In this document: positions 34,831 to 47,244 of the stretch, in pieces
Numbering within the stretch: position 1 is the stretch's first letter
Layout: each line of letters opens with the position of its first letter
NCBI GenBank assembly: GCA_012932295.1
Contig: JAAONU010000002.1
Location: 36,825,521 to 36,889,520, forward strand
Source: Cyclina sinensis
Lineage: Eukaryota > Mollusca > Bivalvia > Venerida > Veneridae
Direction of reading: 5' to 3'
DNA: 64,000 nt
Position numbers and translations under genes: made by a program
The notes under the pieces: model-generated
Told to the model about the DNA's origin: nothing
The model's database searches: none
The model's input: the letters and a program-made list of their open reading frames with translations, nothing else

Positions 34831-37800
34831 AGATACATTTTACATTTAAGCAAAATATAAAAGTCACGATTCATGTTTTGGCAAAACTCTCTAAATATAG
34901 TAGTACAGTGAAAGGTGATATTCGTGTCTGTCTTCTTTCTTTGACACTCATTTGGTATCATAGTTTTGTGGAAACAGGAACCATTGATAGCCGGTGTGTC
35001 ATGCTTATGAGTCACTTTATTACGTTGAAGTCTGAGGTAACAGTTTGCATTATTGAACTTAGAAAATGAATCCATTTATGTTTCTAGCGATTAATTTCAT
35101 TTATGTCTATGTCTTTTCATTTTGAAACTTAATAAAATTTTCATTTCCAATTTATAAGACTATTTTTTATACAATACCCTATAGCAAATGGTATCCGAGA
35201 CGAATGGACACAGTTTAAGTTAATACAAAAGCAAAAAGAATAAAAGAAAGCTGAAGCAGGCAAGTATATCAGACGTAAAAATATGAAACCTTTTTCTTGT
35301 ACAACATATTGCTATAAATTTTATCTTTTTTTCCCCTCTTTGAGAGTATGAAACCATTAATTTCCTTATGTTGTTTTATTTCCGAAACTACTGATACATT
35401 GATGGGTTGTTTTCACACTCAATAAATATAACGAGAAATAAATGACATTTAATAAATCGATTTCACATCGGTATGTCTGCAATTGTGTTTATTGCCGAAG
35501 ATGAATAGTCAAAACACTAAATAATTTCTCACTCTTTATTGGCTATCAAGATCGCTAAAATACAGGGAAATATAATCTATTGTCAAGTGTTTGATGTTTT
35601 GAAAGAGATATATGTAAAATTCTATTCCGAAAGATTGATTTTCCTGAACAAAATATTGGCATTGAGAGAGAAAACATAAATGGTGATAATTGATTGATAT
35701 GAGTACATTTTATTTTTTTAATCCAAAAGTTTACCTATTAACGTAGAACGAAAGAACATCTGAAAGTAGAAAACCCATAGGGGTAGAGGTGAAATCAGCT
35801 TTTTTTTCACCTCAAACTAATGTCCCTATGTGTTAAAATCATACAAAAAGAGCTAGATATTCTTTTTTTCTTTACTGAGGGTGCAAAAATAACAACTGAC
35901 CCATAAGTTTCCTTTGAGAAATGAAATGTAAAAGAATTTTGTTTTCATTTATTATTTTCCGACTTTATATTTAGAAACTTATTTGAGAATCAAAAGTAAG
36001 GTAGCAACAAACGGTAAGAAATTTATATATTTGTCGCCCATTTTCCGTGGGATATTTAATATTTTGAATGCACTGCATATCACCCATAGAGAGGGAATCC
36101 ATTGTTATTTCTGACAACGTTGCTTTCATATGCTTTACTACTTTTTTTTAACTCGTCTTCAGTGCCACTGGTAATGCACAAACTGATGTTTCATATGTTA
36201 CAATAACGCATACTGTCAATACCATAGCATGACAAAGCATAAAAGAAAAAAGGAAAAAAAACAACAACAACAAAAACGCCAACAGTGAGCACAGAGAATG
36301 TATCATTTCACTATAATATCTTATCAGAGATTATCATTCCATAGCTTTGCTCTTTCATTGTGATTGTTTTCAATACAGTTTATATCAGATGATTTATACC
36401 GTTAGAAGTGAACTTTGACCATAAAAGCCATAAGAAATGTCTCTTTAGCCTTCGTTTCTAAATAAGAAGAACTTTTAGAATTTTCAAATTCTTTCGCAAA
36501 GCATTCTTTTAACTTAATTCGTTTTTTTTGTGAGTAACTATAAGAATAAAGTTAAGAGTTTTTTTTTGAAGTTTAATAAAATTCTGTTCAAACCAAACAC
36601 ATGCCGAACACAATTGTGAAAAGTGCTCAAAACTACTAAGACTACTTTGAATCGAGAAAATAATAAAATTGTCGGTCTTTCTTCACACTATTTTTAGCAA
36701 CTTGTAAAGGCAAGACTGTCAGAGTATTTTACAAAACAAGACTTCTTAATGATTTAGGAAAGAATCGATTTCAATGAATATGTGTCCAATAGATATATAT
36801 ATAACTAAAATAAATATTTCTGCATTTCTGCTTTGAACATTGTTCTCTGTAAGCAAATCTAATCACTATATATAAAAATATTTTCAGTACTAACACAAGT
36901 GTTTTCTTACTCAAGTGGCCATAATCTTAAGTAAATTGCTACATGCTACAAGTTTTGCCTATAAAAAGATATATAAGCTATGGGGTATCTGTTCATTTAA
37001 CAGCTTGACTATATTTTATATCCAAATAATAGTTAAAGAAGCAAAAATATCAGTTAAAAATAAGTAGATAATGTGTGGTCTACGCAGACCTTTAATGGCG
37101 GATAAGGATAGTATTAAGGGGAAATAATCAGGCAATACTAATTTCTAGCACGGTCTTTTCTTAGCCACAGTCTTAACAATCTGCAGACTAAGCCATGCAA
37201 GTTCTCACACCAGTGTCAAGCAAGCTTAACAAAGAATTCCAAAAGGTCAAAGGAATACTTTATATAATGACAAATATTACACTGTTGTGCCGTAGAGAGA
37301 AAAATAGTTTTCACGAGAAAAAATGTGAACTTTTTTTCTAAAAGATGTTCGTCTAAAGACAGAAAACTAAGAATCTTAAATGATTATCACAGATGAGTTT
37401 TTATTCACTGTTTGAATAAATAACATTTGATCGAATCAAAAGAAATGAGATACTAAATTAAATACTTGTTTTTTGAGACAAGTTAAGCTAGTAATTTGCC
37501 AAGTCACTTTCCGGAACAATTAAAAAATTGATAAATCGTAGGCGAATATAATTTCAAATCAGTGAAGAAAAAGTATACCCGTTGCGACACTATGAAGGCA
37601 ATAAAGTGAATAAATCTCTTCAAACATGAATAATGCCTATTCTTAACTCTTATTGTGATAATTATATTATGAACAATTATAGTTCATCTTTCGATAAAAG
37701 GATTTCATTTTGTTGTTTCAAAAATATAATCCTTGGAATATTAGACACAGGTTTTCGTAAGGAGTGGCTTAATCATTATTTCTCAGGATCGTTAAAGTTA

Positions 37801-37940
37801 CCGTTTTGTTCTCTTCAGATAGAATTTCGAAGTCGAAGTGATTTAATGAGAAATACACATTTCCCTGAGGATTCCTTTCTTGAATACCGTAGACAGCATT
37901 TTAATGACTTATTATGTAATCTGCGACTGAAACATGCCTT
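34831..37940. other. No gene seen; one small hairpin
   Basis: AT-rich. A 55 bp imperfect hairpin lies at 35,775-35,830 (CCATAGGGG..AGAGGTGAAA against TTTCACCT..CCCTATG). An AAC microsatellite lies at about 36,260. The 108-codon frame at 37,633-37,959 has no recognisable domain. Confidence 0.45.
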
Positions 37941-37964
37941 CTTACAAAGATTAATATGACAGCC

Positions 37965-38130
37965 GGCAAAAGCGTTTGGTAAAAAATCGTAAAGAATCAA
38001 AACTGTTTAGTCCCCTGCCGATTAAGGTTTTGCATAAATTTAGTAGGAGGCAAAAGGGTATAGTAAAAATTGTAAAGAATGAAAAATCTGTTCAAATCCC
38101 CTACCGATATAGTTTCTGCGTATCTGCCAC
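37965..38130 (+). repeat. Two-unit tandem repeat, ~80 bp
   Basis: The order GGTA.A.AAAAATCGTAAAGAATCAAAA, GTCCCCTGCCGAT, GTTTTGCATAAATTT is repeated in diverged form about 80 bases later with AAATTGTAAAGAATGAAAAA and CCCCTACCGAT. It is repeat sequence; the frame over it is not a gene. Confidence 0.5.
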
Positions 38131-38699
38131 TATGTCAGTCAAATTTCGTAGTGATTAAATACAGACCTACTGATGAATCATTTTTTATGTAACTACATAC
38201 AATTTCTCCCATGGCATGAGGCTTGGCATACTATCAAGGTACATATATCACAGCACTGGTAATATTTGGTGCTACAAGTATAAAGAACTTTACTTTACGA
38301 TGTATCTACCCTACTGGTTCCATATACATTTTAGTGATTTTGATAAAATTCACATTATTTTCCAAAACATATTAAGGTGTCTCCATGCTGCAACCAAGCA
38401 TGTCATTTTAAGGTATTTTAAATTTTTATATTTATGCAATGTATATTTGATTTATTCACTTTCTCGTATACTTATAAGAAAGATAGATACTTCACATATG
38501 TACAAAAATGAAATGACAGAAACGCAAATAATGACAAATGAAAAACTGACTAAAGTGTAATTTCTTTAGAAGTACACAACACACATAGTTGCATTCACTA
38601 AAAAGCACATTTCAGTTTGAGTTTTTAAACCTGTTGCAAAGACAAATACGCTTAACGACAAGACAGTTTCAGTTAAAGATATTTGTATAAATGTTCATT

Positions 38700-38810
38700 C
38701 ATCGGGAAAACGGAAAACCCGTTTAAAACGATGTCCACATTTCTAAATCGCGGATAACATGCAAACCGAAAATTGAAAGTACCTATAAATTGTAATGCGA
38801 ATGTCGCTTA
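38700..38810 (+). repeat. Dispersed motif Y, copy 3
   Basis: AACATGCAAACCGAAAATTGAAAGTA followed by TAAATTGTAATGCGAATG, at 38,756-38,805. Confidence 0.5.
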
Positions 38811-39169
38811 GTTTCTTAGAAATTGTCTGGTTACTCGATGTGACCAAGAGGATATATAAATCTTAAAAACTGTGTAGAGTTTCCACTACGCCCGACCCCA
38901 CCACCTTTCGATATAAATCTTATGTTAATTAGTGAGGCGACGCTCGCATAGCCTGATGGCATAATAGGCATTTTCAGAATTCTAGGCGATTTTAAGTCTG
39001 TTGTTGTACGTGTAGTAAATAGTTTTCAATTTTATTGCTGTTGTTATTAAAACTTATGCAAAATTATAACCAATTACAATCTATTTCTTTGTTAAATTTA
39101 AACACATCATTTACCTATAAACACAAACAAATATTTGACACTCTGGGTAGTAAACATTAAGAGCAATCT

Positions 39170-39360
39170 GACTGAAGTACGTGATCTAACTACGGTTAAA
39201 TATGCAGGCGACCCATTCATTCCTATCTTTTGGATAATCCTGATTTCCAGTATTGTTATTTATATCCCAGCCAATGAGATTGCATCTGACATGTCTTTAT
39301 GGTTTACATGTACATACGGCGTGCTTAAGTGTGTAAACTTGTATAGCATGTTTTAATCAT
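39170..39360 (+). repeat. Dispersed repeat shared with 2.25-2.42 kb
   Basis: See 2250-2420. The frame here (39,135-39,356) is open for 73 codons with a hydrophobic middle, but the 2.3 kb copy has stops in that frame. Coding is therefore not supported. Confidence 0.45.
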
Positions 39361-39834
39361 CTTCAATATTTTGAAAATAGTTTGTGTTTTTAAGATAAAT
39401 GAGTTCTCCTTCGATTAATATTGTTTATTAAAGTTTCGGGTTGTATTTACTAAACGAATTTTAATAAGGTATGAGCATGGTGACGAAACTATTCAAATAA
39501 ACGGTCAGTTTATTTTGGTATATGTCATGCAGTATATCTATCAAATGTCGAAAGCTACTAAACATTTTCCCACACGTACAATTATCTCAATATTTTGCAA
39601 GATTTTCTCAGTTAACTGTGATGTTTATGGCAGAAAATGACTGAGTTATTTGAGATTCTTTACATGGGTTCAAACGGTTAAGAATAGAAACTGACTTACC
39701 TTCAAAAACCTTAAAGCCAGACTGAATGAAAGGTCATAAGGAGGGGACCTTCCATTTGTAACATTCAGATCCTTATAACAGAGCGTTATTTAGGAGCTGA
39801 TTTTAATCAGACTGCATTAAGAGAAATCTAATAA

Positions 39835-40050
39835 TTGAACATTGTTAAAACTAGTCCCGCAAATGGGGTTGCAGATAGGATCGGAGGGCCGCAGAATAAG
39901 GATGTCCGAAAATCTTCGGCTCCACACGCTCTGCTGTCATTAGACGCAGTTATAAAACTCGCCACTGTACTTGGTGATGCCCTAAGGGACATAACCCAAA
40001 AATTCAATACATCTTTTTTGCAATTTTTTGTGGGGGGACTTTTTTTTTGA
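39835..40050 (+). pseudogene. Coding-like fragment of unknown origin
   Basis: An open frame of 71 codons follows a TAA at 39,832. It lacks an ATG and begins with TTG. Codons 8-57 look more protein-like than most of the window: balanced composition, CpG-containing codons and phrases such as RKSSAPHALLSLDAVIKLA with a helix-like pattern. The end (from codon 60) runs into a T-rich tract and is not credible. It sits immediately upstream of segmental copy A. It may be a broken gene, a transposon remnant or an exon whose acceptor is ACTAG at about 39,852. No family is recognised. Confidence 0.25.
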
Positions 40051-40700
40051 AAGATGGATAGAAGCAGCAGACACTAAATCCTTCATGCCCTCAGCAAACA
40101 GAAAATAAACAGTCGCATTGGAAAATGAATCTAATCAAAACATTCTAATCGCACGTGTTGCCGTTTAAGTGATCTCTCTTGAAAACTTTGATGCCGACCA
40201 GAAATATATGGAATATATTTATTACCTTGAGATTAAAAGACAGAATCGTTGAAAATGTCTTCATAAAAACTGACACTAGAAAAGTCACAAAATGAAGTGT
40301 TAAACCTATTCCCATTTTGTATGTATGTTTCGCATTCCAAACAGTTTTCATTATGTTACTAAATTACCAACTGAGACATCGATATCATTTCTGCACTTGG
40401 AAAAAAATGTGACATATTAAGATCTTTTAACATCCCACAGTTTTACACTCCGAAGTATATTAATTTTATTTTATTGCGGAAGATCAATTGCAAGAAATCA
40501 AATACCTCTCACTATCCTTTATTATCATGAAATTATTATATAGTGAGTTGCAGAACTGTTTTAATTAGAATACTCTCGGAAACCACTTGTGTCACAAAAA
40601 AGAAGATTCTTTCCATAAAGGTTTGCATTAAGAGACTTTTTAAAGAAATTAAAATTACTACAAGATTTGCTAAGTTAAAGTTATATTAAGGTTACAGCTT

Positions 40701-40709
40701 ATACGAACT
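40701..40709 (+). repeat. Left target-site duplication ATACGAACT
   Basis: Nine bases repeated exactly at 41,283-41,291 and present once in copy B at the matching site (about 56,260). Confidence 0.85.
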
Positions 40710-41282
40710 TACGCTCCCTCAGCAGCTTAATGAATACACTACCGTTACTTCACACCGCTGCTTTAAAACCAGTAGATTTATGATATTGACCTTTACAATG
40801 AACTTTTAAGCAACCAATGAAAAATGCACCAATATCCCCAAAACCGAAAAATCTTTAAACCATTTTTCATTGGTTTAAACAATCATGTGATTCCAAAAAT
40901 TATAAATAGACGGGTGTTTTCTGACAATTTTGTAAACATATTTAAACTACGCCTTTATGTAAACATCTTAATACAGCAATTAAACGTCTAAAAACAGCCA
41001 TACCATCATGATTTTAACCTTTTTGATAGTTTGATTGGTTTATTTACGTATACATATTAAAAACACTTTCAAAAGTGAAATACGTCAGTAACTTGCAGAC
41101 ATGCATTGTTTGTTTACATTTTGGGTAGTCAATTGTATATATGGACATATCGTTGTAAGCTAGTCACTGATTGTCTGAAAAGTAACGTGGTTTTCCCTGT
41201 CTAAAAATAAAAATATCGTTCTGAAAATTGAATTTTAGCAGAGGTAAGAAAGTGAAACATTCGACCGATGCGCAGGAGAGTA
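40710..41282. mobile_element. 573 bp insertion with 9 bp target duplication, empty site in copy B
   Basis: Flanked by perfect ATACGAACT repeats. The A-to-B offset drops by 582 (573 + 9) across it, which is exactly what an insertion predicts. The ends are weakly inverted: TACGCTCCCT at the left against TACTCTCCTG on the minus strand at the right. There is no ORF. A short inverted pair around CCAATGAAAAATG / CATTTTTCATTGG lies at about 40,815-40,875. A 9 bp duplication suggests a MULE-like non-autonomous element (inference). Confidence 0.8.
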
Positions 41283-41291
41283 ATACGAACT
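41283..41291 (+). repeat. Right target-site duplication ATACGAACT
   Basis: Exact copy of 40,701-40,709. Confidence 0.85.
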
Positions 41292-41429
41292 ACATCAACA
41301 CTTACAAAACAATCATTCTTCACTTAGTAATCCAAAGACCAGTAAAGCTAAAACTGTCAAACACTGACGAGCATGTTTTTCAAAGAAAAACGAAGTAAAA
41401 AAAAATGCCTGCCAGGAATGTCTTTTCCG

Positions 41430-41945
41430 CTTGCGGGTAGCTCAACGTAGTCATCACTTTTGGCACCTCAGTTCTGTGTATGTACGTGCGAGCGTGTGTG
41501 CTTACAGACTTGCTTGTCCGGGCCATAACATATCCATGCATAGAAGGAGTTTTAAATACACATACATTTTAGTTCACCTTGAGACGGCGTTTTGCATGCA
41601 AGACGATCGGTGCAATCACTGGAGTCTTAGCTTGCTCTTGGCAAGAACATCTACATTGCTTTGGTAAGAATATACGATATAGTTTGCGGCTGAATTTCAT
41701 CTTGTATCTAATTTAGCGAGTTCGACAACATTTCATGTTATGCTTCTCGAAAAAAAAATTCAGCATAAAGTCGCCGCTTTGTCTGTTTGTCATTCTGTCA
41801 CACTTACGCTTGCCTGGCCTGTGATAAGAGTTTGCTGGAAAAATTTCAAATTTGCTGACCCAAATGTTCGCCTCAATGAGTCTATATGTCGCGAACATGA
41901 ACCATGTCGGTAGTGCAAAGATCAATGTCACACTTAGAGATAAAA
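41430..41945 (+). repeat. Bivalve-type tandem units in copy A
   Basis: Contains a GTGCGGGTAGCTC-type head, TGTATGTACGTGCGAGCG and two partial units of about 170 bp. The units share GGGCCATAAC..TCCAT, AATGTTCGCCTCAATGAG and a GTCACACTTA end. Copy B holds a fuller set at 56,425-56,800 plus 58,840-58,990. Confidence 0.5.
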
Positions 41946-43317
41946 GATAATGATTTACTAAAATTTATTTATCTGGCATGAATATCCCTCAGCTATATGA
42001 ACATATTTTTATTCAATTTCCCCCAAGTTTGATTCAAATGTTTTCTAGTCATGCCAAATGTCTATTGAATCTTTCATAGTTGCTGTTGATACTTCCCATA
42101 ACACAGGCTTTTGCAAACTAGAAAATCAGAAAATTTAAGATTGTTTTGTTTGATGTATCTATCCAGATTAAAACGAAGTCCTGATTTATTAGTTTTTTTG
42201 CGGTAAGCGTTTGGTTTACCTTCATGTCCCTAGAAAAATATAAGAAAGAATTTAGATTTATAAGGTGTAACTTAAAAAGATACTGAATAAAAAGTTTGAC
42301 GTAAGTGATATTTCAGAAGTTTTAAATTGAAGAAAGGATACATTTACACCCAACCGTTCTTCTGTACCCTGAAGCATTAAACGTTTTATAACTGTTTCTT
42401 AGCACCGAGAATTGCGTTAACTAATAAGTAGACCTTCGCTATCTGAAGGTGTCAAGTTTATATGAAAGTGTCAAGATCTTCTATTGCAAACTAACATTAA
42501 TCAGTTTCAATATCAACAGTTAAGATTAATAATACACTCTAGGATAAATTTATTATCAGTCTTAAGACTTAGCAAAGGGTGTGTAAACACCAAATGTATT
42601 TTTTTTTGTATTTTTGATAACACAGCTTGGTTTTTATGTCTCAGATCAAAGTGTAAGCTTTTAAGCATTTTATGCTCTGAAAAATAAATCTATCTTCAGT
42701 CAATTTTACTGTAGTTTTAACATGCGTCCATACAAATTCCTTTTAAAATCCTTTTTTCAGGTTCATTTTAAAAACGGATATTTCAAAAGTTTTGTTTCTA
42801 GGTATCTTTTGACAACTAAGACATTTACAATAATTTTGTTTCAGTTTTCAGCATTTCGTTGAAACATTAGGTCCAATGGTGACCTCTAATCAATCCAACA
42901 GGTAAACAATTGAAGAAAAAAATGCCAAGTTGCCATTTGTCCAACGGGGAAAGTTGGTGAATGCCTTAAAACTATTTAGTAACACAATGTTTTAAGATTT
43001 CAAATGATTCAGAAAGCATAATTATATATCATGCATTGTCTTTGAGCACTTGATTGTTTATGTTTTGCCTTTAAAGAAGACCTGAATACACCAAATACTG
43101 ATTATTTAAAACAAAGCTATGAAATTACTTGAACTTTTATGCCTTTCTGTTTGAGTATTTACTAGAATATATAAATATCACACGGATGACTAGGATACTG
43201 TAATCTAAAAACGTTTTTATCACTAAAAGTATTTGTCTGTGTATCGATATTTTGTCTCCAAAGACAGATTTAACTTTTGTGACGTGCATTTGAAACTAAA
43301 CAAAATGTCAGTCTGTC

Positions 43318-43497
43318 GAGATGCCAGCCTTCAATCTTAACAGACCAGTCGTATGTGTTTTTCTCTGTCAGCGCATGTCTATATTTTACGATATGGATTA
43401 CTTTGAACATGCAAGCCTCAAGTTAAAAGTAACTGTAAATCGTAATGGAAGTGCCAACGTTGTTTGTGTTCACCATGTTTACGATTTATGCTTTTAA
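43318..43497 (+). repeat. Motif Y copy 4, open frame shared with copy B
   Basis: Motif Y (AACATGCAAGCC at 43,406) lies in a 58-codon frame starting ATGCCAGCC at 43,321. It is open and indel-free against copy B (60,227-60,394) over 55 codons. Most differences fall at first and second codon positions, so selection on protein is not evident. Other Y copies carry stops or frameshifts in this frame. Confidence 0.45.
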
Positions 43498-43766
43498 AGT
43501 ATTCTTATCCTTTGTAAACTTTTGGTTTAAAATATTGTGGCAGTATTTTAAATGAAATTGTCCTACATCTAAAGCAGCAGTTCGATTGCTGCTAGATATT
43601 GGCACTCTTTAATATCAGGACCCAGTTTCATTTACAAATTTTAAAAGAAAATAAACATAATTTTATATTTAATATACAGGGTTTACGTACATGTTGCAAA
43701 TAAAATTATGCTTCTAAATCACCCTCATAAACTTTATGAAACGTTTAAATACAGCACAGTCACTAA

Positions 43767-44416
43767 GGTGGCACATACCAGTTTTTTCAGCCACACATAC
43801 GAATTGACCATGTAGAAACAATTAATGATAGAGTATGATGCATTAATTATGTGTATAGTTGAAGTCTAAATTAATGAATACATGAGGATATGGGTATTCA
43901 GAGTGGTCAAGATGAGGTTCTCTTTGTGTTTCCATTACTAAACAGTATTGAAATGCACTCGGTGTGAAAAAGGAGCTTGAAATTAGAAACTAATGAAAGC
44001 TGGTTCTGTCATTGGTTTCGGTTGTAGAAGTTCAATAGGACGCCGTATGAGCTGGATACTGAAAACAATGTAGTGTTGACAGGTATCAAGCACTAGCTGA
44101 TTTAGGTGTACCATAGCAGACGAATAATAATCATGCAGTTATGACTCTTTGGTGTGCCTTTGACTATCAGGAGACTTGTCTGTTTCATAGAATTTGCCAC
44201 GGGTCAAAAAGTGGGGCTTTGGGGCATTTTTCTTCTTGCAGCTGATGTTTTAAGAGAAGTGTTTCGTCTGAAATGTATGATTTTGTTGTAAATTGTAAGA
44301 ATAACTGTACTTCTCTTTTCAGATTGTTGTATTGGGATTGTCAGTGAGGCGCTAACAGTTTGAGTGGTAGTCAGTCAGAAACTGAATTTCAGTGTGAAAC
44401 TGGTGTCTGCCACTTA
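43767..44416. mobile_element. 650 bp inverted-repeat insertion, empty site in copy B
   Basis: The ends AAGGTGGCACATACCAGTTT and, on the minus strand, TAAGTGGCAGACACCAGTTT match at 16 of 20 positions. ACT to ACTAA flanks both ends (43,762-43,766 and 44,417-44,421) and occurs once at the empty site in copy B near 60,650. The exact end is ambiguous by two bases. No ORF is present. The superfamily is uncertain. Confidence 0.7.
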
Positions 44417-45249
44417 ACTAAATATACCAGTACCGTCATGTGTGTAGTCACGAGACCCTAGGCAGTTCTAAATTTATCACAGGCATAACAAATTTCCAGA
44501 GTCTCCCATGAATTTAAACTCTTTAGAGGAATAGTATTATCATGATGATGATTAAGTATATTTTATCTTTGCAAGTGAATCATTATCTTTAAAAAAGGTC
44601 TGTCTAATAGCGAAAAAACTTCTTGTATTATATTTTCAAAGCTAGCTTTGTTTAACTTTTCGTTGATATGCCAACACTTAATTTCAGTTAAGTTTCTGGT
44701 ATTTTTAAGTTCACTTATCGCCTTAAATATGTCATTAAATAATAATTCTTCTTCATCACTAAGTGCGTCTTTACTGAAATTTTGTCAAATTGCGTCTCAT
44801 CTGAAAAAAGAGAATCTATATACATAATGTTTGTATCCTTTTTTGACAATACATTTACTGTTTACTGGTGAAACGAAATATATAGGACCGAAACAACGAC
44901 TATTAATTGATCTGAAACAGCTTACTTTAACGGTGTAATTATTGCTAAAGATAGCTAAATATAAATTTCCAAATTCAATTTCTTCTAGTAGATTGTTACC
45001 TAAATAAATGAAAATTAGAACTTAACATTCTTCTTAACATATTTGCCAATAAAATCTATGTTACAATAACTCCACCACCCCACACTTTAAATTCATGTTT
45101 ACATGTAAAACATTTACCTTGACAGAATAACATTAATTGATACAGATCTTGTTGAATAGTGAAATAGTAGTCTATTTGTTTTAACAAACACTCACACTCA
45201 CAAAACCAAACATACACAAACGATCATGAAGATTACAACAAAACACATA

Positions 45250-45345
45250 CATGTTTGTATGCTCATTTTATTTGTTTCATAACCCCCACCCCCCGACCCC
45301 ACCCCCACCCCCCAAAAAAAAAAAAAAAAAAAAAAAAAAACGATT
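45250..45345 (+). repeat. C-rich run followed by poly(A)
   Basis: A run of C-rich blocks (about 45,282-45,312) passes into a run of some 27 A. Copy B has ordinary mixed sequence at the corresponding place, so this expanded in copy A or is an assembly artefact. Confidence 0.7.
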
Positions 45346-45640
45346 AACCTCTTTGGAATTTGGAATTAAGTCAGTTATTTAAACTAGTCATTCATTTTAA
45401 TTAATAACGATATGACAATGGCAGTAGTCAACCTTCTGTTCGAACAGTGAGATCAGACAAAACATCCCTGCTGAAAAAATGAAAATAGAATGTAATTTTT
45501 TTGTAATGATTCCTTTCCAATTGTATTTTACTGGGAGCTAAAAGGAATATAACTTGATTATCAATAGGGAATTGAAAGATTACAGTAATTTCGTGTACAG
45601 GTGAATTGATGACAAGAAGATCCACTATCTCTATCTGCAG

Positions 45641-45646
45641 ATAAAA
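45641..45646 (+). repeat. Left target duplication ATAAAA of the 1.6 kb insertion
   Basis: ATAAAA here and at 47,245-47,250. Copy B has the uninterrupted GATAAAATAAAAATTAAG at about 61,808. Confidence 0.55.
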
Positions 45647-47244
45647 CTAGATGGGTGTTCAGTGGAACACTTGTGTCGCCCTTGGGTACTCCGTTAGAAT
45701 AACTAAAAAGGTAAACAAGAGCCTGCTGGAAAAGACAGAATGCTAGTCAAAGTACAACAAGACCTGTCCACAGACAGCATGCTCCACTTTTCTCAGTGCT
45801 GGATAATTAATTATAAGCCAAGTTAAACAAGAGGCCCAAGTGAAAAAAAAATTTACTGGGGCAGGGCAAGTACCTTGTCATACAAGATGAAAAAGAATTG
45901 GGTCAAGTAGTTATGTATTTAAAAAAAAAAAAAATTGGGCCCCTGATAGTGGGGGGGGGGGGGGGGGGATGATGGGAAGTCAAGTACATTAAAAAAAAAT
46001 GGGCGGGGGGGGGGGGGGCTGGTTGGGGGTTGAGGGTGGCTGGGGAGTCAAGTACCTATGATTTAAATTTAAAAAAAAATAAAATGGCCCGGGGGTGGGG
46101 GGGGGGTAAAAAAATGGTGGGGGGACTGGTTTGGGGGTTGGATGGGGGGAAAATGGGGGGGGATATATTAAAAAAAATTGGGCCGGGGGGGGGGTTAAGG
46201 GTGGATGGGGAGTCAAGTACCTATGTATATGTAATGTATTAAATTAAAAAAAAAAAGCCCGAGGGGGGGGGGGGTAAAAAAACGGGGGAGGGGATATATT
46301 AAAAAAAAATTAAAAAAAAAAAAAAAAATGGGGCCGGGGGGGGGGGGGGGTTGAGTGTGGATGGGGAGTCAAGTACCTTTGTAAATGTATTAAAATTTAA
46401 AAAAAATAGGGCTCGGGGGGTCCCAATACAGAGGGGACGGTGGCGGGAGTACTTACCCATCTCATGTCAGTTAATATTTTATTTCTAGGCTTAAGAAGTT
46501 TTTTTCCTATTTATAAGTATAAGCAAAATCAAGTGACCCCTGGGGGTGGGGCTAACTGTGAGCCCAGGGACATGGTTACCAACAATCTTTGCAGGGGTCT
46601 TGCTGGTGATCAAGTATTCCAAGTTTGAATGGAATATCTTTGACACTTCTTGAGACATGGACATAAAGAAAAAGGTTAACCAAGAAATTTTAACTTGAAA
46701 AAGGGGCATAACATTGCAAAAATACATTTGAGGGTTATCTGCCCTTGAAAAATGATGTTGTCTTAGGTGATTCAATTGTAAGCATTACAAATGGAAAGTT
46801 TGATGAAGAAATATTAAGAAATGGCATAGTTATAGCCAATGTTAAGTTTTCACGACAAAATTCAAGTACAAAAAGGGGCATAACTCTATCAATTGTGACC
46901 TTGACCTACACATTTTGGCATCATCACGAACCTATTGTCGTCAGAAATAAAATTTGAAAGTTTGATGTTGAAATGTTAAGAAATGGCAAAGTTATTCCCA
47001 ACGTTAAGTTTTCATGACAAAATCCAAGTATAAAAAGAGGCATAACTCTGTCAATTGTGACCTTGACCTAGAAATTTTGGCATCATCCCGACCCTGTTGT
47101 CATAAGCAATATAATTTGAAAGTTTGATAAGATAATGTTTAGAAATGGCAAAGTTATAGCCAACGTTAAGTTTTCGTGACGGACGGACGGACCGACGGAC
47201 AAAGCGATCCCTATGTATCACCTTTTCTTCGAAAGGGCGACATA
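45647..47244 (+). mobile_element. 1.6 kb composite tandem element in copy A
   Basis: Copy B lacks this segment precisely. It contains GTGTCGCCCTT at 45,672 and the inverted AAGGGCGACA near its end (47,233). A head-like AACAAGAGGCCCA lies at about 45,831. A G-rich low-complexity block occupies 45,930-46,440. Three units of about 130 bp follow (GGCATAACTCT(A/G)TCAATTGTGACC, AATTTGAAAGTTTGAT), then a GACGGACGGACGGACCGACGG tail at 47,179. No protein is encoded; the small frames inside are by-products of the repeats. Confidence 0.7.
45904..46425 (+). repeat. G-run/A-run low-complexity tandem block
   Basis: About five degenerate units carry GTCAAGTA(C) (45,904, 45,980, 46,048, 46,212, 46,368), a run of A and then GGGC(C)GGGGG followed by GGTTGAGG..GGATGGGG. 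G runs of 8-20 bases are frequent, so G-quadruplex formation on the plus strand is plausible. Exact run lengths may be unreliable. Confidence 0.7.

Noticed and set aside
34656..35075. 139-codon minus-strand frame, the longest in the window
   Set aside because: Its C-terminal part is antisense to a degenerate SINE, the rest has no domain, and a plus frame overlaps it.
45989..46242. Proline-rich and glycine-rich frames
   Set aside because: They translate the G-run low-complexity block on each strand.
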